Positions 17,946 to 29,010 are shown, counted from the stretch's first letter. The stretch is DNA of 64,000 bases from Hyphomonadaceae bacterium (GCA_019747815.1 JAIEQJ010000021.1:1-64000); one strand, 5' to 3'. Numbers and translations are program-made. The notes: generated by a model from the sequence alone, not told the origin.

Positions 17946-19532
17946 TCAGTAGCCGAGCGCCAGGCCGTCCTTGCGGTGGTCTGAAGCGCCCACCAGCGTA
18001 CCATTGGCCCGGTCGATCATCACGATCTGGCCGCCGCCCCAGGGCATGGGGCGGCGCTGCATCCGGTGCCCCAGCGCCTCCAGGCCGGCGATGACGGGGG
18101 CCGGCACGCCGTCCTCGGCCAGGATCGCATCCCCGTCGAAGAACATGCGGGGCGCGTCCAGCGCCGTTTGCGGGTCCATGCCAAAGTCGAACATGTTGGT
18201 CATGACGTAGATGTGGCCCATGGGCTGGAAGTGCGCCCCCATCACGCCGAACGCCATCAGCGGTTTGCCATCCTCGAGCACCATGGCCGGCACCAGCGTA
18301 TGCATCGGGCGCTTGCGCGGGGCGATGCAGTTGGGATGCTCGGGATCGAGCACGAAGCCCTCGCCGCGGTTGTGGAAGTTGACGCCGGTCTTGGTCGTGA
18401 CGAGGCCGGTGCCGAAGTCGCCGTAGAGCGAGTTGATGAACGAGACCGCCATGCCCGCCTCGTCGACGACGGAGAAGCAAACCGTGTCGGAGCCTGCGGG
18501 CCGCGGGATGGGACCGAGGTCCGGCCGGCGCTGCCTGCGGTCGATGCGTCCGGCAAGCTCGCCGATCACGGCATCGTCGAGCATGTGCTCGACGGGCACG
18601 TCGGCCATGTCCGGATCGGCAACGAAGGTGTCGCGCACGGCAAACGCCAGCCGCGCCACCTCCAGCAGCAAATGATAGTGCTCGACCGATTGCGGGCCGG
18701 AACTCGCCGGGCCGAGCCGCGCCAGCATCTTCAGCATGATCAGGGCCACGATGCCCTGGTTGCTCGGCGGCAGCTCGTGGAGATCGACGCCGCGATAGCC
18801 GAGCGCGATCGGGCTGACGTAGCTCGAGGTTTGCGCCGCAAAATCCTCAAGCGTATGCAGCCCCCCCAAGGCGTTCAGCTCCGCCACCATGTCGCTGGCG
18901 ACCTCACCCCGGTAGAAACCATCGCGCCCGTCCCGGGCGATGCGTTGCAGCGTCTTGGCGAGCGCGGGAAACCGCATGACCTCGCCGGCCTTCGGCACCT
19001 TGCCGTCCTTGAGCAGGTTGCGCCGGGCACCGGCGGTGGTGAACTTGCGCGCGCCATGGGCCCAGTCGGCCGCCACGCGCGGCGCCACCACGAAGCCGCC
19101 CTCGGCCAGGGCAATGGCTGGCGCCAGCAATCGCTCCAGCGGCATGCTGCCGTGATCCTCAAGCAGCCGGACCCAGCCGTCGATGGCCCCCGGCACGGTG
19201 ACGGCGTGGGGCCCTGTCGTCTCGATGCGCGTGATGCCCTTGCCGGCATACCACTTGGCCGTCGACGCCGCCGGCGCCCGCCCCGCGGCGCTGAGCGCGA
19301 TCGGCATCTTCTGGCCGGGCTTCATCAGGATGGCAAAGCAGTCTCCCCCGATCCCGGTCATCGGGCATTCCACCACCGCCAGCACCGCGGCCGCGGCAAT
19401 CGCGGCGTCGACGGCGTTGCCGCCCGCGCGCAGGGTCTCGATCGCGGTCAGGCTGGCCGTCGGGTGCGAGGTCGCACACATGGCCCGGCGCCCATGAACG
19501 GGCGAGCGCCCGGGAAAGTGGAAGCTGCGCAT
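17946..19532 (-). CDS. Gamma-glutamyltransferase-family (Ntn) enzyme, apparently cytoplasmic
   Basis: A 528-residue protein of the gamma-glutamyltransferase family, which is made as a precursor and cleaves itself before a catalytic threonine. The N-terminal block has HPTASLTAIETLRAGGNAVDAA and MTGIGGDCFAI. The predicted cleavage site is SDTVCFSVVD (Thr near 349), followed by SLYGDFGTG and NRGEGFVLDPEHPN. The late segment MGAHFQPMGHIYVMTN resembles the YwrD-like subgroup. No signal peptide is present, unlike periplasmic GGT, so a cytoplasmic role on glutathione conjugates, gamma-glutamyl amides or an acylase-type substrate is inferred. It heads a two-gene unit with acylphosphatase. Family membership is firm; substrate unknown. 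Confidence 0.85.
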   Translation of the reverse strand: MRSFHFPGRSPVHGRRAMCATSHPTASLTAIETLRAGGNAVDAAIAAAAVLAVVECPMTGIGGDCFAILMKPGQKMPIALSAAGRAPAASTAKWYAGKGITRIETTGPHAVTVPGAIDGWVRLLEDHGSMPLERLLAPAIALAEGGFVVAPRVAADWAHGARKFTTAGARRNLLKDGKVPKAGEVMRFPALAKTLQRIARDGRDGFYRGEVASDMVAELNALGGLHTLEDFAAQTSSYVSPIALGYRGVDLHELPPSNQGIVALIMLKMLARLGPASSGPQSVEHYHLLLEVARLAFAVRDTFVADPDMADVPVEHMLDDAVIGELAGRIDRRQRRPDLGPIPRPAGSDTVCFSVVDEAGMAVSFINSLYGDFGTGLVTTKTGVNFHNRGEGFVLDPEHPNCIAPRKRPMHTLVPAMVLEDGKPLMAFGVMGAHFQPMGHIYVMTNMFDFGMDPQTALDAPRMFFDGDAILAEDGVPAPVIAGLEALGHRMQRRPMPWGGGQIVMIDRANGTLVGASDHRKDGLALGY

Positions 19533-19656
19533 GATGGCTCCGGTGCCTGCGGGTTCGAGTGCGGGGGCCCGAGACTTGATGAAAAGGGCCGAAAGCGCAA
19601 GCCGTGGCGCGCACTGTGCCCAAGAAGAGGGAGCCGGCAGGCCAACACGTCACTCT

Positions 19657-19761
19657 TGGCCCTGGGTCCCGGAGATTCGCCTGCGGCGAATTCCGGGATG
19701 ACAGCACGCGCAGCGGCCCCTGGGTCCCGGATATTGTGCGTTCAGCGCAATTCCGGGATGG
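19657..19761. repeat. Family A repeat, two tandem cores
   Basis: Two consecutive cores, each CCTGGGTCCCGGA...GCGAATTCCGGGATG-like, occupy 19661-19702 and 19717-19761. The inner loops differ (CCTGCGG versus TGCGTTCAG) but keep complementary flanks, which indicates compensatory maintenance of hairpins. They sit between pccA (downstream end) and the gamma-glutamyltransferase-family gene. Confidence 0.7.
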
Positions 19762-19793
19762 AGGCTGAGCGCGCGGGGAGAACCAATCGGCCG

Positions 19794-21812
<2,019 letters not shown>

Positions 21813-21903
21813 GCGCGACCCATTGTCCGGAAGGGGCCAGGCCCAACCTGGACATGCTTCGATCGCAGCTCTAGGCGTGGCGCCGACCCCTCGATAGGGG
21901 TTC

Positions 21904-22908
21904 CTAGGCCGCGGCGGCGACCTTGTCCACCAGGGCCTGCAAGCTGGGGTGAATCAAGGGGTTTTCCGCCTTGAGAAATCTCACCAGAGCCCGCTCGTTG
22001 GGGGTGAGCGACCCGCTGCGACCCATGCGCCGGCCCAGCCAGTGCGCCTCGGCGGGGGTGACGGCCTCATTGGTGACGATTTCGACCTTCTGCAAAGCCA
22101 GGCGGGCGATGGCCCGCTCTTCGAGGGATTGCGGGCGATAGCTGCTGAACACCCCCCGCAAGCCGGCCGCCATCCCGGCGGCCACCCTGTCGAGGGCGAG
22201 ATCGCCGCGACGGTCGAGCCAGAAATCCCGGGCCAGCACCTCTGCGCGCGACGGCGCCACATAGCCCGATGCCGCCATCGCGCAATTGGCAATCGCCTTC
22301 ACGAACAGGTCGCGCCAGGAGGGATGGTTGTCGGCCTCGGCGGTGGCTTCGTCGATCGCAAACAGCACCTCCGCCTCCGGCTGGGTCACCGCCAGGTTGT
22401 CGTCGCCACCGTAGGCGTAGATGATCCGGCGCAGCAGATCGACATCGCTTTCCACCACCACGCCGGGCTCGATGAGCTTGCCCGAGCGCAGCGGGCCCGT
22501 GCCATCGATCACCGCGTCCCTGACCTGCTCGAGGGCAAACGACACCAGGCTTTGGGGCGCCCAGCGCGCCCGGTCGAGCACGCCGACCAGAAGCTCCAGC
22601 TCGGTCTTGGATTCGATGCGCCCGCTCCTGGCGATGTGCTGGATCAGCCAGGCCGCGTTGTCGGTCGTCAGATAGCCTTCGGGCCTCGCCTGCTCGACGA
22701 TGTAGTCGGTGATGGTCTCGATGAAGCAGTCCGCCCAGGCGGGATCCTGCACCGGGCAGGCCGCGTTGAGGGCAAAGATCGCCTCGGCTTCCTCGGCCGT
22801 GATGCGACCGTCGTCGTCGTAGCTGCGGCGCAGCTTCAGCACGTCGGCATCCTTGATACTCCCGCGGGCCTTGATTTCGGCAATCGACACCGCACTCAGT
22901 ACGCTCAT
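21904..22908 (-). CDS. Uncharacterised 334-residue protein with internal duplication, between pccA and pccB
   Basis: I do not recognise a named family. The chain is soluble, acidic and mostly helical, without signal peptide or membrane segment. It shows an internal repeat. Residues about 24-75 (LKLRRSYDDDGRITAEEAEA, then IFALNAAC and PAWADCFIETITDYI) align with about 157-215 (LRRIIYAYGGDDNLAVTQPE, then AEVLFAIDEAT and PSWRDLFVKAIANCA). A third, weaker start appears at VTPAEAHWLGRRM near 285. The DDDGRIT and GDDNLAVT loops resemble a degenerate EF-hand or TerB-like turn. The gene is 91 bases from pccA and co-oriented with pccB, so a role alongside the carboxylase or a stress-response role are both possible. 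Coding status is good; function is unknown. Confidence 0.75.
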   Translation of the reverse strand: MSVLSAVSIAEIKARGSIKDADVLKLRRSYDDDGRITAEEAEAIFALNAACPVQDPAWADCFIETITDYIVEQARPEGYLTTDNAAWLIQHIARSGRIESKTELELLVGVLDRARWAPQSLVSFALEQVRDAVIDGTGPLRSGKLIEPGVVVESDVDLLRRIIYAYGGDDNLAVTQPEAEVLFAIDEATAEADNHPSWRDLFVKAIANCAMAASGYVAPSRAEVLARDFWLDRRGDLALDRVAAGMAAGLRGVFSSYRPQSLEERAIARLALQKVEIVTNEAVTPAEAHWLGRRMGRSGSLTPNERALVRFLKAENPLIHPSLQALVDKVAAAA

Positions 22909-23020
22909 AACCGGTCCTGCCCCAAACTTCCCCCGGGGTGAGGCTAGGAGATCATGGTTACCATCCGGCTAACTCGGGGCTCGGCGCGGCTCTCGAAGGG
23001 CGGAGCTCCGTTACGCGCGG

Positions 23021-23209
23021 CTGTCATCCCGGCTTCGCGCAGGCGAATAGGCGGGACCCAGAACCCGAGAAATTGCGATTTCCTTGTGGCCCTGGGTCCC
23101 GGATATTGCGCTCACCGCGCAATTCCGGGATGACAGGTTGAAGCTTTGGTAACAGTCCCGGATATTGCGATCACCGCGCAATTCCGGGATGCCAGGTTGA
23201 AGCTTCGGG
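23021..23209. repeat. Family A repeat with a 59-bp tandem duplication
   Basis: A complete element (arms CTGTCATCCCGG near 23021 and CCGGGATGACAGG near 23126-23138) is followed by a near-exact tandem copy of its right half. GTCCCGGATATTGCG starts at 23096 and again at 23155, a 59-base period running to about 23209, with few mismatches. It fills nearly the whole 309-base gap between pccB and the unknown gene, so any read-through transcript crosses several stable hairpins. Confidence 0.8.
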
Positions 23210-23217
23210 ACCAGACC

Positions 23218-24750
23218 TCAAAGCGGGATGTTGTCGTGCTTCTTCCAGGGGTTCTCCACCGTCTTGTTGCGCAGCATGTTGAGGGCGCGGCAGATGCGGC
23301 GGCGGGTCGAGCGCGGCAGGATCACCTCGTCGATGTAGCCCCGCTCGGCGGCGATGAACGGGTTGGCGAAGCGGTCCTGATACTCCTTGATGCGGACCGC
23401 GATCTTCTTGGGGTCGGAGAGCTCGGCCCGGTAGAGGATCTCGGCCGCGCCCTTGGGGCCCATCACGGCGATCTCGGCCGACGGCCAGGCATAGTTGACA
23501 TCGCCGCGGATGTGCTTGGAGCTCATGACGTCGTAGGCGCCGCCGTAGGCCTTGCGCGTGATGACCGTCACCTTCGGCACCGTCGCCTCCGAATAGGCAA
23601 ACAAGAGCTTGGCGCCGTGCTTGATGAGGCCGCCGTATTCCTGCGCCGTGCCCGGCAGGAAGCCCGGCACGTCGACGAAGGTGAGGATCGGGATCTCGAA
23701 GCAGTCGCAGAAGCGCACGAAGCGCGCAGCTTTGCGCGAGGCGTCCGAATCCAGCACGCCCGCCAGCACCATCGGCTGGTTGGCGATGATGCCGACGCTG
23801 CGGCCCTCCATGCGGGCAAAGCCGGTGACGATGTTCTTGGCGAACTGATCCTGAAGCTCGAAGAAATCGCCCTCGTCCACGACCTTCAGGATCAGCTCCT
23901 TGATGTCATAGGGCTTGTTCGGGTTGTCGGGGATCAGCGTGTCGAGGGAGGCCTCCTCGCGGTCGGGGCTGTCCTTGGTGGGCAGCACGGGCACGCCGGA
24001 CTTGTTGTTGGCGGGGAGGAAATCCATCAGCCGCCGCATCTGCAAGAGCGTCTCGACGTCGTTCTCATAGGCCCGGTCGGCGATGGAGGACTTGGTGGTG
24101 TGCACGCGGGCGCCACCCAGCTCCTCGGCGGTCACGGTCTCGTTGGTGACGGTTTTGACCACGTCGGGCCCGGTGACGAACATGTAGCTCGTGTCCTTCA
24201 CCATGAAGATGAAATCGGTCATGGCCGGCGAGTAGACATCGCCGCCGGCGCACGGGCCCATGATGACGGAGATCTGCGGGATGACACCCGACGCCAAAAC
24301 GTTGCGCAGGAACACCTCGCCATAGCCGCCGAGCGCGGCCACGCCCTCCTGGATGCGCGCCCCGCCCGCATCGAACAGGCCGATGACGGGGGCGCGGTTC
24401 TGCAGCGCCATGTCCTGGATCTTGGTGATCTTCTTGGCGTGCGCCTCCGACAGGGAGCCGCCGAACACGGTGAAGTCCTTGGCAAAGACATAGACCACGC
24501 GGCCGTTGATGGTGCCCCAGCCCGTGACCACGCCGTCGCCCGGGATCTTGGTCTTCTCCATGCCGAAGTCGTGGCAGCGGTGCTCGACATACATGTCGAA
24601 CTCCTCAAAGGAGCTGTCGTCCATCAGGAGCTCGATGCGCTCGCGCGCGGTGAGCTTGCCGCGGCTGTGCTGGGCGTCGATGCGAGCCTGGCCGCCGCCG
24701 AGCCGCGCCTCAGCCCGGCGCCGTTCCAATTCGTCCAGGACATCCTTCAT
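23218..24750 (-). CDS. pccB: Propionyl-CoA carboxylase beta subunit (carboxyltransferase)
   Basis: A 510-residue carboxyltransferase that transfers CO2 from carboxybiotin to propionyl-CoA. The N-terminal domain has [37 protein letters not shown] and [12 protein letters not shown]. The oxyanion-hole region reads [17 protein letters not shown]. The C-terminal domain has [17 protein letters not shown] and [17 protein letters not shown]. It ends with the family's [11 protein letters not shown]. The ATG at 24750 matches the usual [15 protein letters not shown] start; an in-frame TTG at 24783 is less likely. It assembles with PccA into a dodecamer-type cytoplasmic complex in propionate, odd-chain fatty acid and branched amino-acid breakdown. 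That links functionally to the nearby importers, though this is an inference. Confidence 0.94.
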   Translation of the reverse strand: MKDVLDELERRRAEARLGGGQARIDAQHSRGKLTARERIELLMDDSSFEEFDMYVEHRCHDFGMEKTKIPGDGVVTGWGTINGRVVYVFAKDFTVFGGSLSEAHAKKITKIQDMALQNRAPVIGLFDAGGARIQEGVAALGGYGEVFLRNVLASGVIPQISVIMGPCAGGDVYSPAMTDFIFMVKDTSYMFVTGPDVVKTVTNETVTAEELGGARVHTTKSSIADRAYENDVETLLQMRRLMDFLPANNKSGVPVLPTKDSPDREEASLDTLIPDNPNKPYDIKELILKVVDEGDFFELQDQFAKNIVTGFARMEGRSVGIIANQPMVLAGVLDSDASRKAARFVRFCDCFEIPILTFVDVPGFLPGTAQEYGGLIKHGAKLLFAYSEATVPKVTVITRKAYGGAYDVMSSKHIRGDVNYAWPSAEIAVMGPKGAAEILYRAELSDPKKIAVRIKEYQDRFANPFIAAERGYIDEVILPRSTRRRICRALNMLRNKTVENPWKKHDNIPL

Positions 24751-24896
24751 GCCAGCCGCCCCGATCTTTGTTTTCAGTGCCAAAGCGGCATAGCACGGGC
24801 GTGTTGCGACGCAAAATCAGTTGCAAACAGGGGTCAAAGCGCCGCGTTCGCAACCCGGCCAGTGGGTTGCACGCGCCCCCGAGCGATGCAGTTGCT

Positions 24897-24939
24897 GGAG
24901 CCCGGATATGCGCTGATCGCAGAAAAACCGGGAATGACG
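24897..24939. repeat. Degenerate family A repeat
   Basis: GGAGCCCGGATATGCGCTGATCGCAGAAAAACCGGGAATGACGG-type sequence keeps the order of the family A core, with an inserted A-run and several substitutions. It lies between the ATP12 stop and the pccB start. Confidence 0.5.
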
Positions 24940-24942
24940 GCC

Positions 24943-25713
24943 TCAAGCCACAAGCGCCAGCAGCCGGCCTGCGGCTTGCATATCCAGCCAGCGGCGCTCA
25001 CGGCGGGCCTTCGCCTCCGCGTCCTCGCCCCACTGGCTGATCTGCCAATCCTCATCGACGTGGGCCGCCCTCCAGGCCTCCTCGACACCCAGGCGTCCGT
25101 GTGCGTGGGCCAGTGCGAGCACGGCCGAGCCCGTCAGGGTGGTCATGACATGCAAGGCCGCCAGGTCGAAGGCGCTGCGGCGCGCCTCCACCGCGCCGGC
25201 AATGCGGGCGGTTGCCGAGCCGGGCTGCGGCGCCGGCATGATGCCTTGGGCCACACGGAGATCGGCGCCCAGCGCCGCCTGCACCCACGCGAGCACGGGG
25301 TCCCACGCCTGGCTCTGGAGACGCACCAGCTCGGGCGGGCTCTCGGCCCGGTAGCAGACGAGGTCGCTGCCGGCATACTTGACGATGTCGGCCCGCACGT
25401 CCGCCTCCCGCCCCATGACGCCGTCGATGGCGGAATTGGCGAGCCGCGTCAGCGGCATGGTCGCGGGATCGATCCGGTCCGCCTGCGCCTCCCATTCGGC
25501 GGCGATCGCCTGCGCCAGCGCCTGCGTGGGCACCAGCATGGCCTTGCCGGCCGGTGTGCGCACCCCCTTGCCGTCGAGAAGCAGGCGGAACGCGCCGGCT
25601 TCCCGCTCCCGGGAGGGGGAAGCCGGGGCGACCGTCACCGCCTTGTAGAAGCGCGGACGCCCCGCCAGGCCCCGGCCGTCGACCCTCTTGGCCACGTCGG
25701 CACCCTTTGTCAT
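24943..25713 (-). CDS. ATP12-family F1-ATPase assembly chaperone
   Basis: A 256-residue protein of the ATP12 family, found in alphaproteobacteria and mitochondria, which helps incorporate the F1 alpha subunit. Recognisable segments are RFYKAVTVAP, LLLDGKGVRTPAGKAMLVPT, AIAAEWEAQADRIDPATMPLTRLANSAID and LVCYRAESPPELVRLQSQAWDPVLAW. The C-terminus has GSAVLALAHAHGRLGVEEAWRAAHVDEDWQ. The ATG at 25713 overlaps the HAD gene stop (ATGA), so the two are translationally coupled. The HAD-ATP12 pairing downstream of an RluC gene is a conserved alphaproteobacterial arrangement, recalled rather than searched. Confidence 0.92.
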   Translation of the reverse strand: MTKGADVAKRVDGRGLAGRPRFYKAVTVAPASPSREREAGAFRLLLDGKGVRTPAGKAMLVPTQALAQAIAAEWEAQADRIDPATMPLTRLANSAIDGVMGREADVRADIVKYAGSDLVCYRAESPPELVRLQSQAWDPVLAWVQAALGADLRVAQGIMPAPQPGSATARIAGAVEARRSAFDLAALHVMTTLTGSAVLALAHAHGRLGVEEAWRAAHVDEDWQISQWGEDAEAKARRERRWLDMQAAGRLLALVA

Positions 25714-26393
25714 GTCGCCGCCGGCGCCGGCATGGCCAGCCGTGCATCGATCGCCGCCAGCAGAGCCTCGCTCGCGGCCACCACCGTATCGGCACCGGCC
25801 CGCTCGAGGCGCGCAGGCGCGTGATAGCCCCAGCCGACGCCGATTGCCCCCACGCCGGCACGCCGTGCCATCTCGATGTCATAGGTGGTGTCGCCCACCA
25901 TCAGGGTCGAGCCGGGGGCGACGCCGGTTTCCGCCATGGCACCCAGGATCATGGAAGGGTCGGGCTTGGAGGGATGATCGTCCGCCGTCTGGATGGTGAT
26001 GAAATGCTTTTGCCAGCCCTCCCGATCGATGAGCCGCGCCACGCCCCGCCGCGACTTGCCGGTGGCGATCCCGAGCAGAATGTCGCGGCGCTGCGCCAGC
26101 GCCGCCACCACCTCGCCGAGACCCGGGTAGAGCGGGTCATTGAGCGCGGGCTGCGCGCGCTTGCCCGGAAAATCGAAGCGATAGTGCTCCGCCAGCGCCG
26201 CCTGCACGCTTTGAGGATGCTCGGCCGCCAGCACCGCAAACGTCTGCGGCAGGGAGAGCCCCACCACGCCCAGGACGTCGGCGCGGCTCGGCGCCGGCAG
26301 ATTGAGCGTCGCGAAGGCGTATTCCATGGCCGCGCAGATCGCGTGCTGGCTGTCGACCAGCGTGCCGTCGCAATCGAAAATGACGAGCTTCAT
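25710..26393 (-). CDS. HAD-superfamily phosphatase, phosphoglycolate phosphatase-like
   Basis: A 227-residue HAD hydrolase. Motif I is FDCDGTLVDS (about 5-14) with the two catalytic aspartates. A helical cap domain (about 15-85) is followed by motif II in LLGIATGKS. The motif III lysine lies in HPSKPDP, and motif IV in LMVGDTTYDIEMARRAG. Overall it matches the Gph/subfamily IA group that dephosphorylates phosphoglycolate or other small phosphoesters in the cytoplasm. The ATG at 26393 is chosen because upstream codons derive from a family B repeat. It overlaps ATP12 by 4 bases. Confidence 0.88.
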   Translation of the reverse strand: MKLVIFDCDGTLVDSQHAICAAMEYAFATLNLPAPSRADVLGVVGLSLPQTFAVLAAEHPQSVQAALAEHYRFDFPGKRAQPALNDPLYPGLGEVVAALAQRRDILLGIATGKSRRGVARLIDREGWQKHFITIQTADDHPSKPDPSMILGAMAETGVAPGSTLMVGDTTYDIEMARRAGVGAIGVGWGYHAPARLERAGADTVVAASEALLAAIDARLAMPAPAAT

Positions 26394-26480
26394 GGGGCGC
26401 TTATAGCATCGCCCCGGCACCCTGCGAGAGCCTCTAACGTCTTTCCGGTTGAGGTTGCCTCGCGGACGGCTTCGCCGACC

Positions 26481-26550
26481 CCCGCGGTGAGCTTGTCGAA
26501 CCACGGGCGTTGGTGTCAGCAGCCCGTCCTTCGACGAGGCTCAGGACGAG
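26481..26550. repeat. Dispersed intergenic repeat, family B
   Basis: GTGAGCTTGTCGAACCACGGGCG pairs imperfectly with CCCGTCCTTCGACGAGGCTCAGGACG across a short loop. It matches the copy at 10800-10935. It sits between the HAD phosphatase start and the patatin-like gene stop. Confidence 0.65.
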
Positions 26551-26592
26551 GGCGAGCCCGCGGCTTGGTAGCCCACCAAGGACGCAAGGAGC

Positions 26593-27561
26593 CTAGATCT
26601 GGCGTGCGGGCTTGGCCGCCCTCAGCGCCTGGCGCATGAACGCCGTCGCCTCGTCGGCGGCCCGTCGCAGCATGGAAATGTCGGTGGTCCACGGCTCGAT
26701 GGGCACCTCCGCGCCGTTGGGGGTCACCCGGCACCAGCGAATGCGCTTCAGGCGCTCCAGCCGATCGGCCTCGGCGGCCATCGCGCGGCTCATTGCCGCG
26801 GCGCTTTTGCGCAAGGCCACCGGCAGCCGGCGCAGAGCGGCGCGGGCCACCAATGGCCACAGCCGGCGCTCCAGCCACGGCAGATGCTTGGGATGGGGAC
26901 GGCTCGCCAGCACGATCAGCGTATCGGGGCGGAAGCGCTTCACGCCGGCGAGGATCGGCAGCGGCATGCCGCAGGCGCCATCCACCAGGTGCTCCTCGGT
27001 TTCGCCCACGCCGACCAGAATGGGCTGGGTCAGATGCGGGAATGCGCTCGATGCCAGCACAGCCTGCGCGGCATCGGGCTTGGCGCACTTGGCATCCAGC
27101 AGGAAGCTTTCCCCCGACAGGCGCGTGACCACCACATGCCAGCTCGTGCGATGGGCGCGGATGAGATCCTGGTCGAAGGCAATCGGGCTGTGCATCCCCC
27201 GCAGCACATCCGCCAGATGGGCAAGGCTCAACCGGCGCCGGTACCAGGGATCGGCCGACACGAACCCCGAAACCGCCAGTTGCTCGAACATGCGCACCGC
27301 GCGGTGGGGAAAGCCCGACAGATAAGCCCCGATCGCTCCGCCGCTGCCCGATACGGTGATCGCGTGATCCACGGCGCGCTCGAGGCCTGCATCGCGCCAG
27401 GCCGTCAGATAGGCCGCGATGCGGATGCAGCACATCCCCCCGCCCGTCCCGATCAGCAGGATGCGATGCGGCACCGCATGCCCGGCGCGCAGCGCCTCCT
27501 CGTTTTCGAACAGATGCCGCAATGTCTGCGCATCGCCCTTGAGCTTCACGTCATGCCCCAT
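26593..27561 (-). CDS. Patatin-like phospholipase-family protein
   Basis: A 322-residue protein with the patatin fold signature. The oxyanion loop GTGGGM sits near residue 38. The nucleophile elbow VSGSGGAIGAYLSG lies near 67-80, with the first glycine of the usual GxSxG replaced by serine. The catalytic aspartate lies in VDGACGMPLP near 196-205. A motif HLTQPILVGVGETEEHL precedes the dyad Asp. Patatin-like enzymes hydrolyse acyl esters of lipids; whether this one is active or secreted is not evident, since there is no signal peptide. The ATG at 27561 begins at the plausible MGHDVKLKG. It stands alone, flanked by a repeat and a 300-base gap. Confidence 0.7.
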   Translation of the reverse strand: MGHDVKLKGDAQTLRHLFENEEALRAGHAVPHRILLIGTGGGMCCIRIAAYLTAWRDAGLERAVDHAITVSGSGGAIGAYLSGFPHRAVRMFEQLAVSGFVSADPWYRRRLSLAHLADVLRGMHSPIAFDQDLIRAHRTSWHVVVTRLSGESFLLDAKCAKPDAAQAVLASSAFPHLTQPILVGVGETEEHLVDGACGMPLPILAGVKRFRPDTLIVLASRPHPKHLPWLERRLWPLVARAALRRLPVALRKSAAAMSRAMAAEADRLERLKRIRWCRVTPNGAEVPIEPWTTDISMLRRAADEATAFMRQALRAAKPARQI

Positions 27562-27860
27562 CGCCGCCCTCGCCCGCCGGCGCACAGCTACAGCGGCGGG
27601 CAAGACGCCGGCCCTTCCCTGGACTCCGAACTTGATGATGCAAGGGCTGGGCCGCACCTATCGCTCAGCAGCCGCGCAACCCGGCTCCGACTGCGCACAG
27701 GGCCGCAACCGGCGGCTCGACAGGCGGCCATGCCCCTACGTACGTACGCCCCGTTATTGAATGCTGTTTTTAAACTGATTCGGGCGCAAAGGGACGTGGG
27801 CGTTCCACATTGACTTTGAGTGTGGCAGCAAAACGGGAGCGACGTCCGGCCGACACGCGC
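27562..27860. other. Intergenic gap between patatin-like gene and RluC-type gene
   Basis: About 300 bases on the upstream side of the patatin-like gene. It contains the alternating palindrome CTACGTACGTACG near 27735-27750 and a short AT-rich patch (GTTATTGAATGCTGTTTTTAAAC-like) near 27752-27775. Both may belong to a promoter, though no clear -35/-10 pair was found. No gene is visible. Confidence 0.4.
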
Positions 27861-28856
27861 TCAGGCGCGGTCGGCATCGAACCGGTTGGGATCGAGGCCC
27901 AGCAGCTCCCAGGTGGTCCGCATGTGCGGCGGCAGGGGCGCGGTCACGTCGATTTTTCCGTCTCCGGCGGGATGGGGGATCACCAGCCGGCGCGCATGCA
28001 GGTGCAGCTTCGGCTCGATGCCGCTCTCCGCCAGCACCTTGTCGCCCTCGTACTTGTTGTCGCCGACGATGGGATGGCCGATCAGCGCCATGTGCGCCCG
28101 GAGCTGATGCTGGCGCCCGGTGACGGGCTTCAGCGACACCCATGCGGCCTTGTGCGCCACCCGGTCGATCACCGCGTAGTGGGTGGTTGCGTGCATCGCC
28201 TTGTCCTGCTCGCCCGGCAGCGCCTTGCGCACACGATCACCGTCCGGCCCCGCCGCCTTGACCAGCGCGGCCTCGACCTTGCCCTGCGGCGGCCTCGGCA
28301 CGCCCTTCACCAGCGCCCAGTAGGTCTTGGCCGCCGAGCGGGTCTGGAAAATGCGCCCGAGCTTGGCCGCGGCATCACGGTGCTTGGCAATCAGCAGCAC
28401 GCCGGTGGTATCGCGGTCGAGACGGTGCACCAGCCGCGGCCGGTCGCCGAAGCGGTCCGCCATGCCCGCCAGCAGACCGTCGATGTGGCGCTTGGTGCCC
28501 GTCCCGCCCTGCACGGCGATGCCGAAGGGCTTGTTGAGCACCATCACCGCCACGTCCTCGAACAGGATCAGGCTCTCGATGAAATCGCGGTCGCCCTTGG
28601 ACAGGCCGAGCGGCGGCGCCACCGACGGGCTGCGCTTGGGCGGCTGGCGAACCACTGCCGGCACCCGCACCTGCTGGCCGGCCGCGAGCCTGGCATTGGC
28701 CTGCACGCGCTTGCTGTCGACACGCACCTGCCCCGATCGCAGCAGCTTCTGCAGATAGCCGTAGGTGACGCCGGGAAAATGCACGGCAAACCAGCGATCG
28801 AGGCGCAGGCCCGCCTCCTCGCGCTTCACCTCGATGGTTTCAACCGGAGCGCTCAT
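27861..28856 (-). CDS. RluC/RluD-type 23S rRNA pseudouridine synthase
   Basis: A 331-residue pseudouridine synthase. An S4 RNA-binding domain occupies about residues 15-75 (RLDRWFAVHFPGVTYGYLQK, then SGQVRVDSKRVQAN). The catalytic domain begins near 100. The signature RLVHRLDRDTTGVLLIAK contains the catalytic aspartate (near 163-168). Late motifs are PVTGRQHQLRAHMALIGHPI and LHLHARRL. It isomerises uridines in 23S rRNA; whether the target is the RluC or RluD set is not decided. The ATG at 28856 is chosen because homology begins at VETIEVKREEAGLRL. Its position near rarA and the HAD-ATP12 pair is conserved in the order. Confidence 0.9.
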   Translation of the reverse strand: MSAPVETIEVKREEAGLRLDRWFAVHFPGVTYGYLQKLLRSGQVRVDSKRVQANARLAAGQQVRVPAVVRQPPKRSPSVAPPLGLSKGDRDFIESLILFEDVAVMVLNKPFGIAVQGGTGTKRHIDGLLAGMADRFGDRPRLVHRLDRDTTGVLLIAKHRDAAAKLGRIFQTRSAAKTYWALVKGVPRPPQGKVEAALVKAAGPDGDRVRKALPGEQDKAMHATTHYAVIDRVAHKAAWVSLKPVTGRQHQLRAHMALIGHPIVGDNKYEGDKVLAESGIEPKLHLHARRLVIPHPAGDGKIDVTAPLPPHMRTTWELLGLDPNRFDADRA

Positions 28857-28965
28857 CAATGAGATTCCGCCAGCACCGCGCCAAGAAGCGCCTTTCTTCA
28901 CGCATCGGGGGGAGGGGCGGCAACCGGTCCAAACGTCGCTGCCGCAGCCCTCAAGGGTCGTCTGG

Positions 28966-29010
28966 TTAGCACATCCACGCCATTCCCGGTATAAATGCCC
29001 GGTACAAATG
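28966..29010 (+). promoter_or_regulatory. Candidate esterase promoter with tandem 13-bp direct repeats
   Basis: TTAGCA (28966-28971) is followed after 18 bases by TATAAA (28990-28995), about 78 bases before the esterase ATG. The -10 lies inside CCCGGTATAAATG (28985-28997), which is repeated with one mismatch as CCCGGTACAAATG (28998-29010). Such tandem repeats across the start region could bind a regulator. Confidence 0.45.

Noticed and set aside
26393-26504. Upstream extension of the HAD phosphatase beginning MVRQAH
   Set aside because: These codons come from a family B intergenic repeat read in frame; homology begins at MKLVIFDCDGT.
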